The notes beneath the pieces are model-generated. The model saw only the letters and a list, made by a program, of their open reading frames with translations. It was not told the DNA's origin and made no database searches. A stretch of 64,000 nt of DNA. Source: Rivularia sp963920925 (lineage in GTDB: Bacteria > Cyanobacteriota > Cyanobacteriia > Cyanobacteriales > Nostocaceae). Below, piece after piece: positions 17,503-25,187 of the stretch (positions are counted from its first letter, which is position 1; every line of letters begins with the position of its first letter). The translations under genes were made by a program, and so were the position numbers. The stretch covers positions 152,089 to 216,088 of the forward strand of contig NZ_CAWUDI010000006.1 in assembly GCF_963920925.1 (NCBI RefSeq), in the 5' to 3' direction.

Positions 17503-18753
17503 ATTTTTTACCACTCCGATTGATTACTTAACCCTTGGACAAAATATCTTTCCCTTTTATACACTGCGACTTTGTTTACCGAATTTCGGTATACCAATCG
17601 CAACATTCATCAGGGAAATGGCCGTCAATATAGCCATTAGTCTTACTGCTTGCACTCGTCTTAGTTGGCTGCGGGTTAGTTAAAGACACACCTGTTCACC
17701 TTCTAAAGTAATTGATAAGTTGCTCGCAGAATGTTAATAATGAATCAATTTAATTTTTTCTTTGTCAATTTCGACATTAGGCGAACCTTAAGATAGCTTG
17801 AACTTACCGGGATAATGGTAAACTATCAACGCGCCGAGTCTATTAACAATATTAATAATTGATAAAAGAATATTATATTCCTTTTGTGTAAGACTTTTTC
17901 CACTAATTTGACTTATGTTATTAGCTGCTTATTATAGTTGTGGGTGACATTAGGACTCTTGAGCTTAATTGAGTAAGGACATTCACAAATAAGAAATTTG
18001 CTGCTAGAGATTTCACTGTAGCAATATCAATACGCACTCATGTGTTACCGACAACCATAAGTTATATAAACAACTATAATCAGTTTTGCGTGATGTGAAA
18101 CATCTGTCAACCTTCACAGAGATGATTATTGGCAGAGGTTTCAGAGAAACAAGCAGAAGCCAAAAATAATCATATTTTTTCTATTTTATATTTTCCATCT
18201 TTCGATCTAATTAATTATTAGTTATTTTATAGTATAATTACTATCCACTATTTTTTGCTCTGCTACTATGGAAATAACCCGCAGTCGCAGAATTGGAGAA
18301 GCATTTGTGCCATCGACTGGCAACAATAGAACGATCAAAACATGATACAGTTATATATAATGCAATATAATGTAATAATCTTTGCTTATCTTACCTATCG
18401 TTAGAGATGATAGGTAACAAATTGATTAGTGCAATAGCTTTTTGATTATTAAATGAATATTCGTAATTTGAGCGCAACCTGGTAATCGCGATTATTCGGG
18501 TGCAGAGCTTGTATAAGATACGCCGCTTCTGTTACAATCCGAAATATAGCTAGGATTAAATACTTACAGCAACTTATCATGACTAACGAAACAGGGATCA
18601 AGTAATAAAATCATTACTTACCCCTTATTGTCGTATATTGATGTTGTGTAGCAAGAACGCAGGGCAACCGTAATGGGGACTCCTGACTTGTAATAAATCT
18701 GTGTAAAAAAAATATTGATTCAGTCATCTTTAGAAATTAATTAGAGGGGATTT
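17503..18753. other. 1.25-kb divergent regulatory region between petH and prk
   Basis: No convincing gene or known RNA is visible in this AT-rich region. It must hold the promoters of petH and prk. A perfect 9-bp inverted repeat TTACCTATC/GATAGGTAA (18391-18399, 18409-18417) is the clearest structure. By eye I found no exact NtcA box (GTA-N8-TAC). Size suggests long 5' leaders or an unannotated small RNA. Confidence 0.5.
18391..18417. promoter_or_regulatory. inverted repeat upstream of prk, possible operator or hairpin
   Basis: TTACCTATC and GATAGGTAA are perfect complements with a 9-base spacer, about 340 bp upstream of prk. This could be a regulator site or an RNA hairpin; no regulator can be assigned. 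Confidence 0.35.
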
Positions 18754-19758
18754 ATGACAAATATGCCGGATCGCATTGTAATGATTGGAGTTGCTGGAGA
18801 CTCCGGATGCGGTAAATCTACGTTTTTGCGTCGCTTAATTGATTTGTTCGGCGAAGAATTTATGACCGTCATCTGTTTAGATGACTATCATAGTTTAGAC
18901 CGCAAACAGCGTAAAAAAACAGGTATTACGGCTCTAAATCCAAGAGCAAATAATTTTGACTTGATGTACGAGCAAATGAAAGCTCTAAAAGAAGGTCAAG
19001 CAATCGATAAACCGATTTACAACCATGAAACCGGCGAATTAGATCCTTCTGAGAGGATACAGCCAAATCATATTATTGTGATCGAAGGATTACATCCTTT
19101 ATATGATGAGCGAGTGCGTTCTTTGCTTGATTTCAGCGTGTATTTAGATATTAGCGATGAAGTTAAGATTGCCTGGAAAATCCAGCGCGATATGGAAGAA
19201 AGAGGTCACGATTACGAAGATGTCTTGGCTGCAATTAATTCTCGTAAACCTGATTTCCAAAACTATATTGAACCGCAAAGAGAATTTGCTGATGTGGTTC
19301 TTCAGGTATTACCAACCAACCTGATTAAAGATGATAAAGAGCGTAAAGTACTGCGGGTACGTATGCTGCAAAGGGAAGATAAAGAAGGCTTTGAACCCGT
19401 TTACCTGTTTGACGAAGGTTCAACAATTCAGTGGACTCCTTGCGGACGTAAGCTGACTTGTTCTTACCCCGGTATGCAGATGTACTACGGTTCCGATGTA
19501 TATTACGGTCGCTATGTCTCTGTATTAGAAGTTGATGGTCAATTTGATAACCTCGATGAAGTCATTTATATTGAGACACATTTGAGTAAAACATCTACTA
19601 AGTATCAGGGAGAGATGACTCATTTGTTACTCCAGCACCGCGAATATCCAGGTTCTAATAATGGAACGGGTTTATTCCAAGTATTAACTGGTTTGAAAAT
19701 GCGTGCTGCTTACGAACGCTTAACACAGACAGAAGCGAAAATGGCTGTTGAGGTTTAA
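18754..19758 (+). CDS. prk: phosphoribulokinase
   Basis: This 334-residue Calvin-cycle enzyme phosphorylates ribulose 5-phosphate to ribulose 1,5-bisphosphate with ATP. The P-loop GDSGCGKST is at about residues 16-24, and its Cys is one of the thioredoxin-sensitive pair. A second Cys lies in TVICLDDYHSLDRK with the catalytic-region Asp residues. The signature ERIQPNHIIVIEGLHPLYDE follows. Two further Cys occur near the middle-to-C-terminal region (TPCGRKLTCSYPG). Length is normal for the cyanobacterial/plant type. AGGGGA lies just before the ATG. It is monocistronic with a terminator at 19813. Confidence 0.97.
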   Translation: MTNMPDRIVMIGVAGDSGCGKSTFLRRLIDLFGEEFMTVICLDDYHSLDRKQRKKTGITALNPRANNFDLMYEQMKALKEGQAIDKPIYNHETGELDPSERIQPNHIIVIEGLHPLYDERVRSLLDFSVYLDISDEVKIAWKIQRDMEERGHDYEDVLAAINSRKPDFQNYIEPQREFADVVLQVLPTNLIKDDKERKVLRVRMLQREDKEGFEPVYLFDEGSTIQWTPCGRKLTCSYPGMQMYYGSDVYYGRYVSVLEVDGQFDNLDEVIYIETHLSKTSTKYQGEMTHLLLQHREYPGSNNGTGLFQVLTGLKMRAAYERLTQTEAKMAVEV

Positions 19759-19812
19759 GAGATTGTTTTAATTGGCTGATAAAATTTTTCAAAACTAGTT
19801 GTTATTTTTGTT

Positions 19813-19839
19813 GGGGCATCCATATGGTGTCCCTTTTTT
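19813..19839 (+). terminator. rho-independent terminator of prk
   Basis: GGGGCA pairs with TGTCCC around an inner CCATATGG palindrome, followed by six T residues. Confidence 0.8.
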
Positions 19840-20080
19840 AGTAAAAAAATACAGATTAAGAATAAGTTAGATTAAGTTAAGTAAATATTTTATAACACCG
19901 AATGTTTCCAAAAAATTAGCTAACTAACAGAAAAACTATTTCTTTTCAAGTCATTTAGATAACTATTGATTTTCGGATAAATAAGGCAATACTCATTATT
20001 AATTGCCAAAAAATTGGTATGATTGCTGATAAAAGCGACTTAATAAAATGTTCGCATTAATTAAGTCTAAATACTCTTTT

Positions 20081-20086
20081 AGGAGG
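20081..20086 (+). promoter_or_regulatory. strong Shine-Dalgarno site deciding the TTG start of metK
   Basis: AGGAGG lies eight bases before TTG at 20095. No in-frame ATG nearby fits the conserved MetK N-terminus, so TTG is the start. Confidence 0.8.
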
Positions 20087-20094
20087 AACTGAAT

Positions 20095-21384
20095 TTGACT
20101 CGTCGCTATCTATTTACCTCCGAGTCTGTAACTGAGGGACATCCAGATAAAATCTGCGACCAGATTTCAGATACTATTCTGGATGCTTTACTCGAACAAG
20201 ACCCCACAAGCCGCGTTGCAGCAGAAGTTGTGGTCAATACTGGCTTGGTGCTAATTACTGGTGAAATAACCAGTAAAGCGAATGTTAACTACATGAATCT
20301 CGCTAGAAAGAAAATAGCTGAGATTGGCTACACCGACGCTGTAAATGGCTTCTGTTCCAACAGCTGTTCGATTTTAGTTGCTTTAGACGAACAATCAGCG
20401 GATATCGCTCAAGGCGTTAACACCGCTCAAGAAAACCGCGAAGAGTCCAGCGAAGAACAATTCGACAAAATTGGTGCTGGCGATCAGGGTATCATGTTCG
20501 GTTTCGCTTGTGACGAAACTCCCGAACTAATGCCTTTACCCATCAGCCTTGCTCACCGTATTGCTCGCAGGTTAGCAGCAGTTCGCAAGACAGGTGAATT
20601 AGCTTATCTACGTCCCGACGGTAAGACTCAGGTAAGTATTGCCTACGAAGATGGTAAACCCGTGGGTATTGACACCATCTTAATTTCTACCCAGCACGCG
20701 CCCACCATCGGCGATATCAGCGATGAAGCCGCAGTACGGGAAAAAATTAAGCAAGATTTGTGGTCTGCGGTAGTCGAACCTTTATTCGGCGACATTGAAA
20801 TCAAGCCGGACGAGAAAACCCGTTTTTTGGTTAACCCCACCGGAAAATTTGTAATCGGCGGACCTCAAGGAGACTCAGGTCTTACCGGACGCAAAATTAT
20901 TGTCGATACCTATGGTGGTTATTCCCGACATGGTGGCGGAGCTTTTTCTGGCAAAGACCCCACAAAAGTAGACCGTAGCGCCGCTTATGCTTGTCGTTAT
21001 GTGGCTAAAAACATTGTTGCTGCTGGTTTGGCAGAAAAATGTGAAGTTCAGTTGAGTTATGCCATTGGTGTTGCGCGTCCAGTGAGTATCATGATCGAAA
21101 CTTTCGGTACGGGTAAAGTTGACGAACAAACTTTGTTGGAATTAGTTCAAAAGCACTTTGAACTTCGTCCAGCGGGTATTATTCATGCCTTCAACTTACA
21201 CAAATTGTCAAATGAACGAGGCGGACGTTTTTACCAGGACGTTGCGGCTTACGGTCATTTCGGACGTACCGATTTAGACTTACCGTGGGAGCGTACTGAT
21301 AAAGCTCAATTGTTGAAGCAAGAAACAAGTAACTTAAATGGAGTAGCAGTACCAAACTCTACTCAAGCTTTAAGTCTTTCGTAA
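20095..21384 (+). CDS. metK: S-adenosylmethionine synthetase
   Basis: This 429-residue cytosolic enzyme makes S-adenosylmethionine from methionine and ATP. The N-terminus RRYLFTSESVTEGHPDKICD carries the ATP/methionine-binding His. GAGDQGIMFGFACDE is the first family signature and GGGAFSGKDPTKVDRS the glycine-rich second signature. IGVARPVSIMIETFGTG lies in the C-terminal domain. Length is slightly above the bacterial average, as usual in cyanobacteria. Translation starts at TTG with a strong AGGAGG site. It stands alone, with a long hairpin downstream. Confidence 0.97.
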   Translation: MTRRYLFTSESVTEGHPDKICDQISDTILDALLEQDPTSRVAAEVVVNTGLVLITGEITSKANVNYMNLARKKIAEIGYTDAVNGFCSNSCSILVALDEQSADIAQGVNTAQENREESSEEQFDKIGAGDQGIMFGFACDETPELMPLPISLAHRIARRLAAVRKTGELAYLRPDGKTQVSIAYEDGKPVGIDTILISTQHAPTIGDISDEAAVREKIKQDLWSAVVEPLFGDIEIKPDEKTRFLVNPTGKFVIGGPQGDSGLTGRKIIVDTYGGYSRHGGGAFSGKDPTKVDRSAAYACRYVAKNIVAAGLAEKCEVQLSYAIGVARPVSIMIETFGTGKVDEQTLLELVQKHFELRPAGIIHAFNLHKLSNERGGRFYQDVAAYGHFGRTDLDLPWERTDKAQLLKQETSNLNGVAVPNSTQALSLS

Positions 21385-21798
21385 AAAGTAGGTAGCCCCG
21401 TTTTTAGTGGATGGGTAGCTGTCTTGTAGTAAGAAAACAGTGAGTGAGGAATAAATTTAAAGTTTATTACTCCTCACTTATTTAATTTGTCAACCGATTT
21501 TAATGAAAATTTGTTAAATTTTTACTGCAAAATAACCTAAATATCGTAAAGGTGGTGCAAAGTACCTAGCAGTTGGGCTTTTGTAACTGTTATAAAAGAA
21601 AATAATAATTATAATTGATTACTGTCTCGATCTTATTTCACCGCTGATATTAATTATGTATAAAATATGTATAAAATATGGCGGTAAATAAAAATTTCTC
21701 TATAGAAAATAAGGCGGGCTTCTCGTTCTTGGTGTTTTATACTTAGAACGTATAGACAAAGCCTTATAGGAGTTCTCTCGGGTAAAGAGATTTGAGGG
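21385..21798. other. spacer metK-histidine kinase
   Basis: This 414-bp spacer contains a terminator-like hairpin (21444-21477) and a direct repeat of ATGTATAAAAT near 21656-21678, close to a possible promoter of the kinase. Nothing else is recognisable. Confidence 0.5.
21444..21477 (+). terminator. hairpin after metK
   Basis: GTGAGGA (from 21444) pairs with TCCTCAC (21471-21477), with an A/T-rich inner stem, followed by TTATTTAATTT. Probable metK terminator. Confidence 0.55.
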
Positions 21799-23514
21799 AT
21801 GCAAACTCAAAAGCCAACCGCTTTATACAGCAGTTCAGAAAGTAAAGATGTGTCAGAAGATGTGCCCTTAAATGATGAACTGCCTACTTTAGAATTTCCT
21901 TCAAGTGGGAAACTTAAAGCTAGTTCTAAACGTATCCATCAAAAAATTGGCTACGGATATTTTGTGGCGATTGGAATTGGTTTTTTTGGTTCGCTGGTTG
22001 GATTGGTAATTGCCAACTACTATCGCGCCAGAGAAATCGGTCAGTTTAAGCACGCCCAATATCAAACGCAAATGCTGGCAGATTACAAAGATGCTTTAGT
22101 AGAAGTACAACTGCACAGCTATAGTTTGGCTGCGGTGGCAAAACTACCCCAAAAGCGTTCTGCCGCAAAAGTTGAATTTGATGAAAGCATCCGTAAAGTC
22201 GAAGATGTCGAAGCTGAGATTGCAGAATTTATTAACGACAAACCTGGAAGATTAGCAGCAGCAGAACCAGTTGTTCAGGTATTAGTGCGAGAGTACCAAG
22301 ATAGCTTAGAGTCTTACACGCAACAGCTAAATTCAATCTTGCAGCAAGCGAATGGTAAATCCCAACCACAGCAACTTTCTGATACCCAGCAACAATTACT
22401 CGAACTTACCCGTTCTCAAACAGCTATTAGTTTGGAGCAGCTAGGTAGACGATTAAATAATATTCTTCAAAATGCCCGAAGGCAAGAATCTCGTAGAGCC
22501 AAAGACTTAGAATTTTCCAAAGGAATTGAAAGAACAATCGTAATTGCCAGTATGCTGCTTTCAGTCGCGATCGCAGTTGTGGTGGCTTGGCGAACTTCCC
22601 GCGCCATAGCGGAACCAGTAATAGTTGTAACTCAAGTAGCCGAACAAGTCGCTCGCAAATCCAATTTCGATTTACGCGCTCCAGTTACCACCGAAGATGA
22701 AATCGGCTTACTCGCAAAATCACTAAATCATTTAATAGAAAGAGTATCAAAAAGAACTAAACAATTAGAACAAGCTAAAGAATTAGCAGAAGCAGCCAGC
22801 AAAGCAAAAAGTCAATTCTTAGCAAACGTCAGCCATGAATTACGCACGCCTTTAAACGCCATAATCGGTTTAAGCCAACTTTTACAAGAAGACGCTACGG
22901 ATTTAGGTGTAGAAGAAGATTTTACTGCTGACTTAGAAATAATTAATGCATCGGGTAGACATTTATTAGAACTGATTAACGACATCCTCGACTTATCCAA
23001 AATTGAAGCCGGGAAAATGACTCTTTACCCGGAAACCTTTGAAGTATTGCCATTGATAAAAAATCTTGTTTCCACCATCAAGCCAACCATAGAAAAAAAT
23101 GGTAGCTCCTTAGAAATTGATGGTGATGGAGAACTAGGCACCATGTATCAAGATCAAACAAGAGTACGACAGGTACTATTAAATTTATTAAGCAATGCGT
23201 CAAAATTTACCAAAAACGGTAAGATAACCCTGAAAATTAGACGAGAAAATGCTGTAGCCGATATACCCAGTGAAATAATTACTTTTATCGTCAAAGATAG
23301 CGGCATTGGCATGACAGAATCTCAGCTAAACCAGCTATTTAAACCATTTACACAAGGTGATGCTTCAACTACTAAAAAGTATGGTGGAACCGGATTAGGA
23401 TTAGCCATTACCCGTCATTTTTGCCAAATGATGGGTGGTGATATTGACGTACAAAGTGAGTTTGAAGTAGGTTCCACTTTCACCGTTATATTACCAGTAA
23501 TCAGTAATCAGTAA
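21799..23514 (+). CDS. membrane sensor histidine kinase (HAMP-HisKA-HATPase)
   Basis: This is a 571-residue two-component kinase. Transmembrane helix 1 is at about 53-73 (FVAIGIGFFGSLVGLVIANY). A helical periplasmic sensor of about 170 residues follows, then helix 2 at about 250-268 (IVIASMLLSVAIAVVVAW). A HAMP domain and coiled coil (KQLEQAKELAEAASKAKSQF) lead to the H-box SHELRTPLNAI with phospho-acceptor His346. The ATPase shows LLNLLSNASKFT, DSGIGM and GGTGLGLAI. No receiver domain is fused and no response regulator gene is adjacent, so its partner is elsewhere. Confidence 0.93.
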   Translation: MQTQKPTALYSSSESKDVSEDVPLNDELPTLEFPSSGKLKASSKRIHQKIGYGYFVAIGIGFFGSLVGLVIANYYRAREIGQFKHAQYQTQMLADYKDALVEVQLHSYSLAAVAKLPQKRSAAKVEFDESIRKVEDVEAEIAEFINDKPGRLAAAEPVVQVLVREYQDSLESYTQQLNSILQQANGKSQPQQLSDTQQQLLELTRSQTAISLEQLGRRLNNILQNARRQESRRAKDLEFSKGIERTIVIASMLLSVAIAVVVAWRTSRAIAEPVIVVTQVAEQVARKSNFDLRAPVTTEDEIGLLAKSLNHLIERVSKRTKQLEQAKELAEAASKAKSQFLANVSHELRTPLNAIIGLSQLLQEDATDLGVEEDFTADLEIINASGRHLLELINDILDLSKIEAGKMTLYPETFEVLPLIKNLVSTIKPTIEKNGSSLEIDGDGELGTMYQDQTRVRQVLLNLLSNASKFTKNGKITLKIRRENAVADIPSEIITFIVKDSGIGMTESQLNQLFKPFTQGDASTTKKYGGTGLGLAITRHFCQMMGGDIDVQSEFEVGSTFTVILPVISNQ

Positions 23515-23542
23515 TCAATTATCAATTATCAGTGAATGGTAG

Positions 23543-23570
23543 GGTGTGTTGTTGCGAAGCGCAACGCACC
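23543..23570. repeat. palindromic dispersed repeat GGTGTGTTG
   Basis: GGTGTGTTG (23543-23551) and CAACGCACC (23562-23570) form a near-perfect hairpin of the GGTGCGT family also seen at 10395 and 55489. Confidence 0.65.
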
Positions 23571-23678
23571 ATTATATGGGTTTTGAGTTAAGTGTAATAT
23601 AGTTTTGATCTCTCTCCTACAAGAAGAGAAGCTTTGATTTTTGCTTTTTTCCTACTCCCCATTCCCTACTCCCTATTA

Positions 23679-24458
23679 ATGCAATTATTCAATAAGAATC
23701 AACCAACAGTTAAACCATTACCAATAGTAGCAAATATACCTCATAGTGGCTTATTTGTTCCTGAAGAGATTGCTGCTCAATTTACAACCGAGCATTTAAA
23801 ATCTCTACCTAATAGTGATTGGCATCTCGATCAACTTTATGATTTTCTACCCAGTTTAGGAATAACGGTTTTACAAGCTACTCATAATAGATATGTTGTC
23901 GATCTAAACCGTGAAGCAAAAGAACCATTGTTTGGCTCATTTTGGTCTGCGGTTATTCCAGAAAATACAGCTTTTAATAAAACTATCTATCAAAATAAAC
24001 CTAACCAGGAACATATCGAAGAACGAATTGAAAAATACTATCTTCCTTACCACAATCAATTGAAATCGCTTCTTCAACAGAAAATAGAAGAGTTTGGCCT
24101 CGTTTATCTTTTAGATTTACATAGTTTCTGCGGGTTAATAAATGATGATGTTTGTTTGGGAAATGTAAATAATCAAACCTGTTCGGAGTTGTTAATTTCT
24201 ACTGCTGACAAATGCTTTGCGAGTCAAGGTTTACAAGTGGTTAGAAATAAAAAGTTTACTGGAGGATATATTACAAGACACTACGGTGAAAGCAGTAATG
24301 TCGAAAGTCTTCAAATTGAAGTCCGCTATCATGTTTATTTACGAGAAAATCAGCTAGATAAATTAGAGCCTCCCAGTTACGAAGTAATTGAGTTTGAAGC
24401 AGCTAAGAATAAATTTTATGACATTTTTAAAATGATTGTTAGTCAGCTTTTTTGTTAA
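23679..24458 (+). CDS. N-formylglutamate amidohydrolase family protein
   Basis: This is a 259-residue protein of the N-formylglutamate amidohydrolase (HutG-like) family, metal-dependent hydrolases that deformylate N-formyl-glutamate. Visible signatures are IVANIPHSGLFVP near the N-terminus, SDWHLDQLYDF with likely metal ligands, NRYVVDLNRE, and LVYLLDLHSFCG. I chose ATG 23679 because the 15 upstream codons are a translation of intergenic repeat-like DNA (CTACTCCC units). No other his-degradation genes are adjacent, so the true substrate is open. Confidence 0.85.
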   Translation: MQLFNKNQPTVKPLPIVANIPHSGLFVPEEIAAQFTTEHLKSLPNSDWHLDQLYDFLPSLGITVLQATHNRYVVDLNREAKEPLFGSFWSAVIPENTAFNKTIYQNKPNQEHIEERIEKYYLPYHNQLKSLLQQKIEEFGLVYLLDLHSFCGLINDDVCLGNVNNQTCSELLISTADKCFASQGLQVVRNKKFTGGYITRHYGESSNVESLQIEVRYHVYLRENQLDKLEPPSYEVIEFEAAKNKFYDIFKMIVSQLFC

Positions 24459-24486
24459 TTTAAGTCTTATCGAATCGAAATTAACC

Positions 24487-24577
24487 AGGACTTACGCAAC
24501 CGCAACGAAAAAGTAGGCATTCCCAACTCTAAGATCCCCCCTACCCCCCTTTTTAAGGGGGGCTTTGCGTAAGTCCT
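24487..24577. mobile_element. MITE-like element with 13-bp terminal inverted repeats
   Basis: Perfect terminal repeats AGGACTTACGCAA (24487-24499) and TTGCGTAAGTCCT (24565-24577) bound a 91-bp non-coding element. It contains a GC-rich CCCCCCTTTTTAAGGGGGG hairpin. AGGACTTACGCA ends are known from small mobile elements in filamentous cyanobacteria. It carries no transposase, so it would need one in trans. A solitary end lies at 46044-46056. Confidence 0.8.
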
Positions 24578-24671
24578 ATTAACATGAGGGCATAGTTTAA
24601 TTAATGCTAAAACTGAAAATTATGCAACAATATAAACTACAATTTGCTGTAGATAGTGAGGAGTTTTGCTT

Positions 24672-24860
24672 GTGAGTCGTCGTCCTAATCTTGCCATTAC
24701 CACTTTTTTATATGTGGCTGGCTCTTTATTAGTAGTTCTAGCTATAATTCTCTTATTACAAGCGTTTGGAGTATTACAATTTCCTCAAGAAGCAATTTGG
24801 GCATTAGTGCTGTTAGCTATCGGCGCAGGAATTTTAGCTGCTGTTAATCGTAATTCGTAA
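24672..24860 (+). CDS. small membrane protein, 62 aa
   Basis: Two hydrophobic helices (TTFLYVAGSLLVVLAIILLL and AIWALVLLAIGAGILAAV) are joined by a short loop, FGVLQFPQE. I chose GTG 24672 because GAGGAG (24658-24663) is well placed; a TTG at 24666 is too close. No family is recognised. Confidence 0.6.
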   Translation: MSRRPNLAITTFLYVAGSLLVVLAIILLLQAFGVLQFPQEAIWALVLLAIGAGILAAVNRNS

Positions 24861-25187
24861 ATTAATCAGATAGAATCTTACTTCTTTGCTAATGCAAGAT
24901 TGCTGAAAAACTTATGCTATGTACAGAGTAAGTAAGGAAATAATAGTTTGTTTCCCAATAGGAACAGAATTGAATTATTTAAAATTTTAAACGCAGCAAA
25001 TGGAAAGTCAAAAAGACAGTAATTTGTATTTTCCAGTTGCTGTTGTTTTTATAAAAAACTATCTCGATCGGCTAAATTTCGGTAAGATTATAAAGTTAGC
25101 AATATAAGACAGTTGTATTAATGTAATTGAAAAAGCATATTGCTGCATTGCTACGACTTGTATTTTAATCCTGCTTACCCAAAGTCC

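Larger units (their letters stand above)
19759..20094. other. spacer prk-metK
   Basis: This 336-bp AT-rich spacer contains the prk terminator (19813-19839) and the metK leader. No SAM-riboswitch-like fold or other motif is evident by eye. Confidence 0.5.

Noticed and set aside
18268..18345. 25-codon ORF (MEITRSRRIGEAFVPSTG...) upstream of prk
   Set aside because: No Shine-Dalgarno site and no known family; too short to support.
17503..18753. NtcA-type site in the petH/prk region
   Set aside because: No exact GTA-N8-TAC was found by eye; the nearest has ten bases between the half-sites.
21440..21480. ACTCCTCACTT resembling the core of the small RNA Yfr1
   Set aside because: The segment is base-paired with AGTGAGGA in a terminator-like hairpin, whereas the Yfr1 core is single-stranded, and the last bases differ from ACTCCTCACAC.
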